Positions 47,101 through 61,100 of a stretch of DNA of 64,000 bases are shown here, piece after piece. The stretch is taken from positions 3,764,477 to 3,828,476 of the forward strand of contig JACAXG010000075.1 of assembly GCA_018881555.1 (NCBI GenBank), read 5' to 3'. Made by a program: the position numbers and the translations under genes. Source of the DNA: Amblyornis subalaris (Eukaryota > Chordata > Aves > Passeriformes > Ptilonorhynchidae). Under the pieces are notes generated by a model that was not told the DNA's origin, did not search any database, and saw nothing but the letters and a program-made list of their open reading frames with translations. Position 1 is the stretch's first letter; each line of letters begins with the position of its first letter.

Positions 47101-47341
47101 CCTGCACTACCCGCCGTTACCGGCAGGGGGCGGCGCGGCGCTGCCCCTCCCTCTCCCCCGCCTCCCCTCCCCGCCGTGTCCGCGGGGCCGCGCGTGCGCG
47201 GGGCGGGGCGGGCGGCGCGCGGGCCGCGCGTGCGCGGGGGCGGCTGCGCAGCCAGCACGGCCGGGGCGGGCGGCGGCGGCGGCGGCGGGGCCGGGCGGGC
47301 ACAGCGGCGGCGGCGCCATGAGGCCCGGGCAGGGGCACCGA
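47100..47341 (+). other. FAM222B: Probable FAM222B first exon and CpG-island promoter
   Basis: Extremely CpG-rich block ending in CACCGAGA|GTAAGT at 47341/47342, a near-perfect splice donor. Two NRF1-type sites GCGCGTGCGC at 47190-47199 and 47226-47235 lie in a 36-bp spaced duplication. An ATG at 47318 opens a short frame (MRPGQGHRE) that runs into the donor, but FAM222B first exons are, as I remember, non-coding. The gene name rests on human synteny alone (FAM222B next to ERAL1); no FAM222B coding exon is visible in the window. Confidence 0.5.
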
Positions 47342-47761
47342 GAGTAAGTGCGGAGCGGCGGCAGCGGCCCCCGCCGCCACCTCCTCATCCTCCCGCTCCC
47401 CCCGCGGCGCGGCGGGACCGCCGCGNTTCACCCCCCCACCCCCATTGTCCTTCCCCGGTGTCCCCTCCCCCCGCCCGCTGAGGCATCACCGGTGTGGCGA
47501 CCCGCCCCCTGTCGCGACACCCGCCCGCTGTCGCGACACCCGCTCCCACCCCGCCTCCCCGGGGTCTCCGCCGCTCAGCGCGGAGCTCCCAGGCCCCCCG
47601 GTTGCCCCGGCGCCCTCGTTACCTGTCCCTGGGTACCACGCACACGGCTGGGATCGCGATAGTGCGTCAGCCGTCGCGACAGAAGTGCCGTCAGGGGGAA
47701 GGNGGGATTGCGGTCGCAGTGCGAGCACATCCTTTGTGTGATTCTTTCCCAAGAAAAGTGT

Positions 47762-47848
47762 CTTTTTGCAAGAGAATCGCTGGCTGGCTTGGGTCGGAAG
47801 GGACCTTAAAGCCCATCTCGTCCNAGCCCCTTGCCATGGGCAGGGAAC
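47762..47848 (-). mobile_element. CR1 LINE 3' tail, antisense
   Basis: The reverse strand reads CCCTGCCCATGGCAAGGGGC, then GGACGAGATGGGCTTTAAGG and TCCCTTCCGACCC, the standard CR1 3'-terminal text. Short, 5'-truncated copy just inside the presumed FAM222B intron. Confidence 0.85.
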
Positions 47849-48394
47849 AGGTATCGTCAATAAATCATCCGTCGTTTTTATTCCCTACCAACCAATTTTC
47901 CAAGTGTCTTAAGAAGAACAAGAAGAAGAAAACTGCAGAGCTGGACTCCNGTGTTCTCAGTCCACTCGTGCAGCGAAGTGCTGAGACGGTTTTGGTTCTG
48001 CAGCGTGTGAATCTCCCTGAGCAACACCTGCGAGGGCTCACAGATGTCTCTCACCCTGCCTTGGTATCACTAGGTACAAGTTTAGGATAAATCACAGATG
48101 CAGGTCGATCAGTTCAATCAGAATTTGTTCTGCTCACTACAGTCCTTAGTTTTTCTTTAGTCACAGTCTCAAGAAAACGTAAGTTTTATCTGGAAAACTT
48201 TTTGCAGCGATACTTTTTTCCTCTTTATTGCACAAACCCGGTTCTTTGTTGCCCCGGTCGCTGCGGGAGAGGAGGGAGCTGGGAGCTCTCAGGAGATGAG
48301 GTTGGGTTCCTAAGTGATGTCATTTGTGCTGGAGCAACGATGGTGACTTTGTGATGGAATAAATCCTCCTGGACGTGTCGGGGCTTCATGATTT

Positions 48395-48407
48395 GTGTGT
48401 GTGTGTG
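48395..48407. repeat. Short TG microsatellite
   Basis: About six uninterrupted GT units in the presumed FAM222B intron. Confidence 0.8.
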
Positions 48408-51400
48408 CACTGTGGAAACTTCGTCTGATTCAGCAGCCGCCTGAGAAAATTCCGTGCTCGGTGCTCCACGGGCAGTGAGGGAAGAGAGTGATGAGAGTTG
48501 CATTTTCCTTTCAGCCTATATATTTCTGATCGGGGCTTTTCTCTGCTTAAGAACTTGAACTTCAGTTGGAGTCTGTTCATTTAAGTAGGCACATAAAGCA
48601 GTGGGGAAGGATGATGCTCAAGGGTCTTTCAGATACCAGAAGCAGAGAGCGCAGNGTTTTGCAGCCCAGAGAGTGAAGGATGCAGGGAGAGCATTCAGGT
48701 GGGTCTGATGTCCTGTAAAGCCAGTCCAGAGGGTCTGGAAACTCGCAGGGGAAAAGCAGTGATAAGAGAAAGCAAACTTGAAAGCAAATGAACTCACTAT
48801 TAATTTTTAGCAGAGGAAGGTTTGGATCGAAAGCGAGTGAGAGTCAGAGGGTAAGGTTTGTGATTAACACAGAATCTGAGCTTTCATGGAGAAGTGCTGC
48901 CATAAAAGAAAGGCTGTTTATTTTCCCAAATGATGTTTACACTGGGTAGCATTTCTGAGGGGAAGAAATCAGAATTGCCCCTTGTCTGGGGGAGCACAGG
49001 TCGAGCGGGAGCTGGAAGAGCAGTTGATGAATTGGCTGTAATTCACAGGCATCGCTTCAAATATTTTCAATATTTCTCAACTATTTTAAGAAGCTGTATT
49101 GAATTCCAGCCCAANCAGCCTGATAGTCTGGAGAGAGAGGAAGGATGCATATTGCTGGAGCAAGAATTAAGCAAAAATAGATAAATCTGACATAATGGAT
49201 GACAAGGGAAAGCTGATTGCTGAAAGATGCTGGCATGCTCTGTTTTTGCATGCTTGGCATATATTCTGTTGTGTTACATGGCTTTTGAAGTGCAAAAAAA
49301 AAGGAAATCTCATTTTGTGCTGAGATAAAAGAAAAGGCAGGTGCTTAAATTCTGTTAAGGATCAGCTTTGATACTGACATGAAGTGGTGACCTCGCTTGC
49401 GTTTACCCCTCTGTCATTTTGTGAACGTCTCAATTGAATAAATAATTCACTTAGCACCAAATAAATGCCATTTAATAAGATGGTATTTTTGATCCCTCTT
49501 TCACTTCACATTGCAAACACTTTCACACTTTTTCAGCTTGAGCACAGCCTGGGGTGCTATTTCTGTTAATAACATTAAAAATATGTTGGAGAATGTCCAC
49601 ATAGTATTGTTTTTTCTCCAAATGTGAAATTAAGGAGCCGTTGTGTTCTCTGCTGCTTGGATATTTGCCTTCATTTAAGCCTTGTTTGTATTTGTTTCAA
49701 GTTGTCCTCTGATAGATAAGCTTTTATATCTATGTTTGCTTCTGGGAACTGTTACCAGATCAAGAGAAGAAGTAAGGATTTTTGTCAAGGACTGAAGTAT
49801 CTATATTTCCCAGAAGCTCAGACAATGTGCAGGAGCCTAAGCTTGTGTCATCTCCTACACTTGCTGAAATGCCTGGATGTGAGATAGAAACTTTTATTGG
49901 TGTTTCCAGTGCAATACTTTGGTTTTTCACATTGGTTTGTCCATTCATCCTTATTCTTCAATTTTGACCTTGACTCATTACTGGCCAGCTTCTCTAAAGC
50001 TTGGTAACTTCCAGGATTCAGGGATTTATGGAATTGCTAAGTGCACCATAGACAACGTAGCCACAACCTGGCTTGCTTGAGTTATTTAACAGATGATCAG
50101 CACTTTTAAATAATTGCTTTAAGAACATGTAGTTCACTGAAATGCTACACCCAGCAGGTGAGTAACAGGTCACACCGTTGTGTAGTACATTGTATCCAGG
50201 GCCTGCTGACTCTTCCAAGGCTGTTTTTGGGGTAAGATGCCCCTGAGGATGAGTAAAGGTTTCAGTTTTCTGCATCTGTAATGTGTCTTTCATCCCACGC
50301 TTTCCAATTTTCAGCGTTTTAAATGTTTAAACAATTTTAAATGTTCTCAAACTAGGAAGTGAAGTGCATAATTGAATTTTTTATTCCTTGTGTGGTATGC
50401 CACATTCCCATTTTCCCATTGTATTTTGTGACTCGTGTTAAAATCTTCACCACACAGATCTTGGAGCAATTTTTTCTTTTAATTGCAGATCGTTACTTTG
50501 ACTGTGAATGCTAAAATGAGTTTGTCACACTATTCATCTTTTTTCTTTCTAAAAAAAAAATAGCTTTCCAAATACTGATTGAGGAACAGAGCTCCTGAAC
50601 AGGCGTTCTGCTGGCTGACACCCAGAAAAGTTGTTCTGAACTTTACCCAAAGATATTTTTCCAAGGGGTTGTATTCTTTCGAAAGCTGATCTTACTATCC
50701 AAGCAAGGCATGGCTTGGCCTTGGTTGTGCCTACACCTGGAGCTGACAGACATCTCTGTGTTCATCTGCTGCTGGTTTCTGTGTTTCTAATAATTTGATT
50801 TAAATTAACACTTAAAAATCCAGCAGCTGTAGCCCATAGCTGATCCAACTTCATAGATCCTATAGATCCCTTTTTCCTTATATTAGAATATTCTGTCTGG
50901 GTGTCTCTCTGTGCCTCCCCACTCACTCTGTGTTTATTCTGCTGTTGCTATAATTATTCCCCCATTGTGCTCAGGAATTGTGCTTCGTTTATGTATTCCC
51001 ATTGCTTAAGTTGTTTATACTGTGTTTGGAGATTAGTCCAAGTTTCCAGGGTTTGTGAAGAAAATGGTGATATTTCGTTCTTGGAATAATTTCTCAGGAA
51101 TGTAGTTTGGCTGCAGCGTGGCTTTGGTAGGGAATAGTGGGGGTGTAGCAGTTGGGGATGAAAACTGGGAAAGATTTTTCATGTGAATTCCCGAGTCCCG
51201 TGCAGGGATTCTGGAGTGCTTGGAATGCGTGGAGCAGTGGAACTGTCTGGGTTGTTGATGTATTTAGAGATAACTGAACTGCTCCAGGCTTTTAAATAGA
51301 TGCATTGATGGGTGTACTGGAGGGAAATGTGTTAGAAAACAGGTTCTCTGTAAATGCAACGTGTCTGAGGCAAACCTTTGAGTACAATTCTGCTGAATTA

Positions 51401-52097
51401 GGTGACAGATCCTGCCTCCAGCAGGTGTGGGCTCTGTAGGATTTTGGGTGGGCAACGAGTGCGAGCGTTTAATTTCTTACGATGTCTGTAGTAAAGGTGA
51501 TGAAGAAAAGGTGAACCACGAAAGTGCAGCTATTTTTAGTATTAAATAAAAAAAAAGCAGTCAAAAAATTATCTACTAAGTGATACATTGCTGACGTCTG
51601 TAGTGCAGCCAACCCAATTAAGGTGCCGTGTATTGTTTCCAGCAGGATTCTGATTGTTTCTAATTTGGGAACCACGCGAGAGCAAGTGGAAATAGGTGAA
51701 ACGCCGTGCTCTGCTATTCAGAGTGGATCTTGCATCCAGCTGTTTTCTCTAATTTCACTTCTCCTACTGGGACATTGTCCCTGACCTGGCTAAGGTGGGA
51801 GCCACGTGCAAAAAAAAATTTCCTACGTGTTTTTATTGATAAAATATCACATAATTCAGCATTGAGCGCCGTGGANTTTTTTCATTTCCTGACCACAGCA
51901 TATCCTTTGCTGTATCCTGCTGTCCCTCTCCTTGCCTTCATGTTAAACTTGGAGTGTGCATGTTGGAGGATGTGTGTCTCACAGTCCTGCCCTTTCCTGT
52001 GGCTGTCCCCTGCCACTCATTCTGTTCCTCTCTGTAGGCAGTTGCAGCATGGAAAATGCTTTGAAAAATACAGTAAGGTGACTGTCTTGAGCCAATA

Positions 52098-52128
52098 CAC
52101 ACACATATATGTATGTATATATATATAG
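52098..52128. repeat. CA/TA microsatellite
   Basis: ACACACACATATATGTATG followed by TATATATATATAG: a compound dinucleotide repeat. Confidence 0.85.
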
Positions 52129-55100
52129 TTTAAATTCTGTTGGNTGGAAATAGCATTGTATGAACCTTTTTCAAAAAAATTATGCAGATGCTCCCACTCT
52201 CCAAAGTAAACTTCCTCCTCTGCTAATCTTTTTTTAAATCTGGAATGAAAAAAGCATATCTTCTTAACATCTGGGAAGGGGAGCCTTTCATGCCTACTTT
52301 ATCTTTTTTTATCCAGCATTGTTCTTCCTTCATCCTTCTATTCTGGCACTGGTTTTCTTAATTTTTTGTCTTCTAAGCTAGAGGAATGTCATGTGCTTTG
52401 ACTTTGTTGTGGACAGGGAAAATTAGGGATTTGCTCGCCNTTCTCTTCCAGCTCATCAGTGTGTTCTGATTCTGGGTTGGTTTTTATTTTCCTCAGCTAC
52501 AGCAAAGCCTTCAAGCTTTTGCCTCGAATGGGGATGTGTTCCTGGAGCTGGTAATTCGTGCATCCCTTGACTTTAAATTGTTCACAGCTCTGCCGAGCAT
52601 TTGTGAATGAGCGTGGAGGAGAATCAATATGTGAAGAAGCCAGAGTAGGGGAGGGAAAACAGCTCTTCCAGCACCTTTTCCTGGTCACACCATTGCCTGA
52701 TTTAGTTTTTGTGTCTGTGAACTCTTTAGTGTTTAAATTTAGAAATGGATTGTTTTGGAGCAAGTCACTTTTAAGATCGTTTCCAGGAGATTTGTGTGTA
52801 ATTTAATCCCATTCAGGTTTGCTGCTCTCTGATCTGCTTGTTCTGCAAGACTTCAGGTTCTCTGTTTCCCTATGCCTCTCCCACTATTTTCTACAAATCT
52901 GTTGGGTTTTTTTCCCAGTCAAAACAGCAGCATTTATGAATCCTTTTATACTTTCTCTATTCCCTGTTTCTGTTCATTGACAAGGTGGTGTTTGTTATAA
53001 TAACTTGAAGGTTTAAAAAATGTAGCTTCAGTGTCTCTGAGGGATCTCATTAGTGATTATTATTCAAATACTCTAGAAATTGAATGTGTGTACTTTAGAA
53101 AGTAGCCTGAATAATAATTTTAGTATTTTTACTGTCTATTCTCTTACATTTACTATTAATTTCCAGCACAGTTTAGTTTAATATTTCAGGGCATCTTTCT
53201 ATTTAGACCTGAAGTTGCTGAGTGAAGTTGCTGATGAAGAACCAAAAAAAAAATCTTCTCAAAATGTGACAGTCCAACATAACATCTCAAGCACTTACTT
53301 TTAGGTCGAGACAGGAAAGAATTAAGATTTTTCCATACTTCCATCTAGTGTGCATGAGGAAAATTGCATCCGTGGCTAAATTCCCAGCCATTCTCCTAGC
53401 AGTTCCAGTTAGGCAAGGATCATCTCATCCACTGGTCTTTGTTAAGCAGTTGCTGCTGATGAACTGACAGGTTTGAGAACCAAGTATTTATGTGGTGGTA
53501 CCTTTGCAGTGTCCATAAAACGGTGATGTGTGAAGTTTGAGAAAAATCACCTTTCACCATGTGGTGTTCGTGCTCTCCTTCACTGTGTTCTGCTCTATTT
53601 ACTTGTCACTCCGTGCTAGGATTTCAGCTGCTTGATTTATGAATTATTGCTATTGAAATAAAATTAAAGTGGCTGTTCAGTTATTTAAGAGCCAATTAAA
53701 TCTGATTTTATTCTGATGTAACATTTCCAGTGAAAGGGCATAAAAGGCAGTCTGTGGAGGAAAGTTAGATCTAAAAATGGTTAGTGTTTATTTTTTATAA
53801 TCTGTCCTTTCGACAGCTTGACTTGCCAAATAGAATCCTTTGCAGTCTCACAGCAGTGAGTGCAGATGTTAGAAGTTACTCTGTATAAGAAAATAAAACA
53901 GGTTTGGTGTTTTCAGTGATCCTGTAGAAACCTTTAGCTGTGGCTGCTGGTTGGAGAATGTATCCAACCAGGAGAAAGGAATTTGCAGCGCTTTTGGAGA
54001 ATATAATTTATTTACCAGCCTTTGGTGACTTTGAAAGGTAGAAACAAAGGGTCTTTTGGGATGAACATTTCTCAAATCACGGGCTGTGTTGTCCTGAGGG
54101 ATCAGTGTTAGAATTAGTTGAGTTTCCAGTATCAGATTGTGCTAATTACTGCCAGGTCCCTGCTCACAGGGGACACTGAGGACGAGATGCTTTGAGAAGT
54201 GCAGCCCGAGAACCTCGTTCATGCACGGACAGACATGGGTTGTTTGTGTGGTCTTGGGGAGCAGAATTCACTCTTAGAGATCTGGTGTGGCGTGAACACT
54301 CCAAAAAACTAAAGTCAGCAGAAGATATCCTGCCAAGACTCATAGTCCTGAATTTAAATAGCTATAAATACAGCAAGTGGAGAAGGAGCAGGTACTTTTC
54401 ATTATGTGTGGCAATTAAAATGTGTCTCCTGATAGTGGTATTTCATATTAGGGGAAATGACAGTGCCAATCCCAGTTTTATTCTGACAATTTCACACTGT
54501 ACATGATGTCTTCTGTGGGCATGGAGAGTGCTGGCTGAGCCTATTTTGATATGAAGAGCCTGGTTTGCCTTACTTTTTATTAAAAATAAATCATATTGAT
54601 GCGGATGTAATTTTATTTGTGACTAGACAAGCCTACACTAGCCAGCTCTCAGGTTTGTGGCGTCTGTCTCCGACAAGATCTTAGATATGGAGAAAATGAT
54701 TTATTTTAGTATCCAGTGCTTAGATAAAACTCTGGTTTTTTGCAGATGGCACTGAAAGGATAACACAGAGCTCAGACAAATTTGTATAAAGCACCATGTA
54801 TTTCTACCTGAATCCAAATCTTCAATACATCAGTAATATTGGGGTTTATATTTTNGTGATAGCCTGGGGTTTTTTGGTATATATCATCAATTGCTGAGTG
54901 TAGAGGTTGGTGGGGATGGTGTACTCTGGTCTGGCTGCTCTGTGCATCTATGAGGGTCCTTCCAGCTGCCCAGCCCAGCACCTTGAAGAGCNGTTGGGAA
55001 TTGTCGAGTTGATATTGGAGAATGCTTCGGGTTTTTGGGATGGAAAACATTCAGAGCAGTGCAGAGCAGGAGCATGAGGGTGCTCAGCTTTTTGGAGAGG

Positions 55101-58100
55101 GTTGGAGATGGTACAGGTGTTTGGGAGGGACCTGCTCCTCCCTCAAAGGCTTTTATAAAACACTTTAGTGGAGCACAATCAAATTCTGATAGCGGCATTA
55201 ATTCTAAATAAGTGTTTGCTAAACAACGTTAATGGATTTAAAATGTTTTTCGNAATAGTTATTAGTCCTTCAGTCTCNTATGGTGAAGGGANTTTTGTCT
55301 CGATGGGGGGCTGCCATTTTAATGCTTCCTGGCAGGAGGCCTATTTTGATCATGCAAATTAGGTTGGAAAAAGTAGGCTAAGCCATTAAAAAGTAGGAGA
55401 GATCATGAAATTTTAAATTTTTAAGGTGACTGTTTTTCTAATTATTAACATTTTTTGTTATCATCGTTTGCATATGTCACTTCATTTCCCTTAATTCTCG
55501 TGTCCTCATCCCTTAACTCTGACAACCTCAGTGCTGGTTGCTTTTGCATCCACAAATGGAAACCGTAGTCCATTGGCTATTTTATTCCCAGCAAGGTGCT
55601 TGGAAATATTGCCACGTGGTGTGTTTTGTTGTATAATTAGAAATGCGGATACAGGCTTTTTTTCTTGCACCATGGTTAATTTTTTCCTATTCCGTTAACA
55701 TTAATAGAGACTGAAGGTTAAACTTGGCTTACGTAAACTCCGGGTATTTGCAGGGTTCTTGTTGGCAAGGGAATTCATTCTGGAAGTGGGAAAGGGGCAC
55801 ATGGGCGAGGACTGGAGACAGTGCCCCGAAAGGCAGGATCTCAGGTGGGAAGACGCCAGGGTTTTCACCAGGATCTCTTCAGGGTTTTCACCTTCCCCAC
55901 CAGTTTCTGGGCAGGAGGATGGAGTGCCACGGCACTGATGGAACACAGGATCCCTCCGGGGGTGTGGGGAAGAGCCCCCTGTTCCCCCCATGAGCCACGT
56001 GGATCCTGCATCCTGCAGGAGCACTGCAGCCCATCCCTCCCGTCCCGCTCCTCCGGGCAACGAGTGCGTCGGCAGAATAACTGCCTTGGTGCCCATAGGC
56101 TTGCAAGCTTCATTTAGTCCTATTAATTTTTAATAGAAAATGAAGCCAGCGTACTTTGAACATGACTTTGCTGTGCCCAGAAAGACCCTCAGCTTGTGTT
56201 TGCTTTGGAGCANTGGATCTTGCAGGAGCGAGATGGGGGCTCAGAGCTCAGGGATGCTGTCACCTTCAGCAAGTACAGTAGCAGTGCCCTGTTCCACATC
56301 AGTGATCACAGATGCTGGTTGGATTTCAAATGCCTGTCTCTAAAAGGGGTGTTGGGTGTGCCATGCTTGGATAAGTGGAGGGGAACTTGGGATTTCCAGC
56401 TGAAAATGTGCAACAAGTGTATTTGTGTCGATTAGCACCGTGCTGAGCCGACTGGAGTCTCATGAAAAATGCCAGCAGTTGAATACCAGTTTTACAAGGA
56501 CTTCAGTAAGTATTAATTTATGCAGCTTAAGGGTGATGTTGTGCAAAAAAAGGCATATTTTTAATTGCCATTTTCAGCTTTGCTACAGTTGATGTTCTGC
56601 GGCCTCCAAAACAGTAAACTCGAAACAGGAAGGTCGACTCTTGGAGCTGATGGTATCTTTGTCCTTAAGAGAGGTTCTGGGAAAGTAAGCTGCATTCCTT
56701 AGCTCTTGCAACCCTTTTTAATTGTTTTTTCTCACAACCTTAGCCTGATCTTATCACCTAAGTAATTGTTGCATCATATTTGCTTTATTCTCCCTACTGA
56801 GAAGCCAGATAATTGCTTTATACCTTTTAGTGGAAAGTGTTTGGGAAGCCTCTTACCTCCAGGATGTAAATGAGCAGTGCAGCAACTATTGCAACACTTG
56901 CATTTCTCCCATTTTTCTGGAGCTGGATGGGAATCAAGCAGGAGGAGGCCTGGATGGCTGGCACCTTTTCTAGAATTGAGCAGCAGCCATAAAGTTACTT
57001 GGTGTTTTAANCCCCATCATAAAAAGTAAAGCTGCTAGCTCTGCTGTGCATTGTGTTTGGTATATCTCATCTGCGGGAATATTCAGCCAGACTTTTCCTT
57101 ATGAAGTAGTATTGTAGGGTATTAATTATTTATAGTCAGTTTAATTCTTCTTTCTTGCATATTTAATTGTAATAGCCTGCTGTATGTCACAGTGATTTCC
57201 CAGAAGAACTGTACACCAAAGGCAAACCATTCAGGTATATAGTCTTAAATGCGTCCGTGCCGATCTTTGTTGTTTAATTTTGGAGCAGAGTGGGGTATTA
57301 TCAGATGTTTCTTGCAGGGAAACAATTATGCAAAATCATGATTTTGCTTAATCTTTCCAGCTGAAATTTTCAAGCTGAAAAAGCTGGTTTGATTTTCACT
57401 GATGACGTTTACNTTGTCTTGCTTATTATATGAGGAAAAAATGCTTAATGGGAGGGAGGACGTGACTTTTGTTTTCTTCTCTGAAGCAGGGGAGCCTTTA
57501 TCAAAGACTTTGGAAGTGTCAATCGATTCCTTGCAGAAGATGAAGGAAGGGAATAAGATTTTTATTGAGTTTTCTTCAGTGATCAGAATAGCAATGCCAA
57601 ATGCTTGTGTGATTAAGATTTTTTTAAACATTTTTTTTTTAACGACTGGGATGGGCTCTTAGTGCTTGATGTGAGAAAATATTGGAGGCACAGGAACTGC
57701 AAATGCATTCACAATTTGATTTGCATTACCCTCCTTCCAGAGCTGTTTCACGCTTGTAAGACACTTGGTGAAGCCGAATCCCTCGTGTTTGGAGAGCAGG
57801 ATTGTTCTCGGAGATATACCGTAGGAGTTTAAACTTCTGAAAAATCTGTTTACAATGTGTCTGAACTGGAGGACAGAGGACACAGTAGAGACTGTTATCT
57901 GTTTACTGCTCAGATAAGGAGGTGGAATAGATTGCTGGCCTGTTTCTGAACTCTGCTTAATGAATGGTTGCTAGGCAAATTGCATCTCAATCAGCTTAAT
58001 CCTCAAGATGTCATTTACAGGTCTGCTCTTTGTGAGGGCCAGAACCGTGCGCTTTCAAACTGCACAGGCCAGAAATTGCTAGCAAAGCAGCTTAGAATAG

Positions 58101-61100
58101 CTTGTTCAAAAATTCAGTGTACATGTGCTGCTGAGCTGCCCAATTTAAAGTGCCTGTTGTCGCAGGGCCGTCNCTGCCTGGCCATGCGCGAGATGAGGCG
58201 TGCGGTGATAGACAGGAGGCAGCAGCATCCTTAGCACCGTTTCTGGATCAGCACAGCCCACACCACCACGTTTTGGCACTGGATTAACGTGAAAGAAAGC
58301 GTTTCTAAATGGGGACTGCACTGCTGACGTGATGAAAGGTATTTCTGCTTTGGCTGAGTGCGCTCAGAGCCGGGTGTGATGTCGGGGTGTGTACGTGGGA
58401 CATGGTTAACAGGTGGAAATGGGAGGTGGTGTCACCTGGCACGGGACAGGGGGCTAGGGCTGGCCTTGGTGAGAGAGCTGTAGTCGGGAGAGGGCACAGG
58501 CTGGTTGTGTGAAAGCTCCATCCTGCCTCTGGAACGTTGGACTTTCTCCCGCGGCATCAGGCGAGAGCCAATTAATCGCATATGCTGGCATGTGGGATGC
58601 CCACATACATTAGGCTCATGGTGTAGTCCAAAGGAAAAAGTTTCCTAATATAGTTAAGCTTTAACAGTCCCTTTGTAAAGAAAGATAACAAGATACTTGT
58701 TTTTATTGGTTTCCCATGACAGCANTTAATCTTGTTGCGGGCAGCGCATTGTTCTTTGCATGGCTACACCTTCCTTTCCTTTGAAATACATCCTCTGAAT
58801 GCTGTGTGTCATGACACCAAACNCTGTAAAGGCAAACTGGAAAAGACTGGACTTGTTGAATGCAAAAGACGTTTTAGAACTGTTCATGGTCACCGTGTGC
58901 TGATATGAAATGTCCTTCACGTGACACGGTTATTAAAAGTACAGGTGTAACCATAGTGTGTGAACTTTGCAGTGCTTGCGTAGTTGGGACGTGTGCAGCT
59001 TTTGTGTTATTCAAAAACTGTTTTTTTAGGAAAAGATGGCATTAAAACATTGAGAGCCTCTCCAGATAAAACATAAATAAAATATTCCACCTCAGTCACC
59101 AGCAAAATGACAGTGGTGCTTGCATCTTTACACTGTGGATGGGAAGAGGGCTGTCGAACAGAAGACTTTGTGATCAGAGAGTGCTTTTCATGCAAATGAA
59201 GATTTTATTNCATGCTGCTGAATCAGGGGCTTGTGTAGCGAGAACAGCACAGAAGTGATAAGATCACTTTGTCATAGCTTGAAATTTTGCCCAGCGTGTC
59301 TTTCAGATTGCTGAAACGGGCAAGAAACACTCTTGTTAAGGGCACAGCAGTAACTGATAACAATATTTGGGGGGCAGGGCTGTTGTTTGGTGGTAGGGTC
59401 TGTCTGCAGGGGTCTGCCACGTGTCCACAGCACTAATTGCAAAGCAAGGAGGAGCCGCAACCTGTAGGTCACCCTGTGCGGCAGCAAAATCCTAAAAGCT
59501 CCTGTTCCTGATGGGATCCCTGTTCTGCTGTTGGTGGATGGGCATGCAATCTCCTCTCTGCTGCAAGCCAGGAGCTGTTAGCATTGGTCAGAGCAGAGTT
59601 GTCCATCCTTTTGGCTGGGATAGCCTGTGTTGCCCATTCCCAGGTTGTGCAGGGGAATGCTATGGTGCTGTATTTTGCTGCAGAGGGCACCCGTCCAGGA
59701 CTGCCTCTGTTGGGTTTTCCTTTTGTATTTGTTAGCTAATATCGTCTTCCCAGTGTCCTTCTTTCATGGTTAGAACCGGTTTGGTTTAATGAGGGCTGTT
59801 GTTGCCANCAGGGGAGTGGATGTGTGTGGTGGAAGAGGGATCTAAATCTTCCCCTGCAGATGGGGAGCGTTCAGCATCCTGANGTGACCTTGGTGAAAGT
59901 TCTCTGGCATGTTACTTTCCCTCTTTATTTATCTCCTTTGCTGTGTAGCAGCTTTGCTTCCAGGGAAGTGTCTGAGCTATTGGAAATCTGTCCTCTCTTC
60001 TCTTCCTCTCTCCAGGGACATTGTCAGCGTAACACCCAAACTACTTAGATTGACGCCTGAATATTCTGCTTTTGCACAATCAGGAGGCATTCAGTGAAGT
60101 AGAAAGAGGAGAAGATGTGTAAGATTTAGGACTGACATTTTTAGATGCTTTCCAGTCCATAATTTTGGTAAGGAAGATCAGAGACTTCCTTCCCATGGGA
60201 TGCCCCTGTATGTGTGTGTTGATCATCCGAGTGTACAGCACAGGGGAGAAACATTCTTAGCAGCCATCAGATTGCAGTGTGGGGCTGTTCATATTTCAGA
60301 TTCTTATCTGCAGAGTCTAGGAACAAAATCCAACCCTGCATATTCCTGGAGAGTTTCAGAGCAGTAGGATGGAACCTTTTGCCTGTTTTTCTCATGCAAA
60401 TTATGGGAAGGATTATTCAGTGTTTAAAATCTGGTTTATACTGGCTTCTGAATTTCATTTAAAATAAACATCTGGAGAGCTTTTTGATCTCCTGTGCAAG
60501 ACTGTTGTCTGCCTTGCTCGTTAAAATGACTTCTGCTTAATTTTTAGTGAAAGGCAAAGACCTAGATGGTTTCAGCCCAGAGGCAATCTAAATGGTTCCC
60601 CTTCTGCAGTTAGAAATTTCCATGAACAGATATTTAAAATCCATTCCCTTAGGGAATTTGGCAGCAAATCTGTTTCTTCCATGCTGCACTTTGGGGTCTG
60701 CAGGGCTGCTACCTGTAGTGCCATTTGTAGTTCTGCAGAGCCTCTTTCTCCCAGTGCTGAGCACGTGCTGGAGCAGATGCTCCATTCAAGAATTATGGTC
60801 TTGTCCCTTTGCAGATTGCAGTCCAAGGCCCTCCTTGGGAAGATTGCCACAGTGTGCTGGTATCCCACAGCCAGAGAACTTGGAACAGTGTCTCACAGGG
60901 AGTAATCAGTGATTTATTCAAGTAGCCATTACATTTGGAGTCTGTTTTCTGTGATTTGACAGGAGCTCACTCCTCTGCTCTTCACTGGAGACTGGAAACC
61001 TGTGCCCATGGTGAGTGCTGGCTATGTGCTTCCTGGGACTTTCTGGCTTTGAAACAGATTCCTGTTGCTCTTTGCAGAGCCTGAAGCAGTGATCTGTGCA

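Noticed and set aside
46752..47481. Overlapping 190-240 codon frames across the CpG island
   Set aside because: Pro/Arg/Ala-rich translations of CpG and pyrimidine repeat DNA in all three frames at once, so not evidence of coding.
52495..52551. Exon-like segment with TTTTCCTCAG acceptor and CTG|GTAATT donor, open in one frame
   Set aside because: Only about 56 bp, no homology recognised, and such acceptor/donor pairs occur by chance in long introns.
57402..57662. 86-codon + strand frame in the presumed FAM222B intron
   Set aside because: Composition looks protein-like by eye, but it has no ATG context, family match or splice support.
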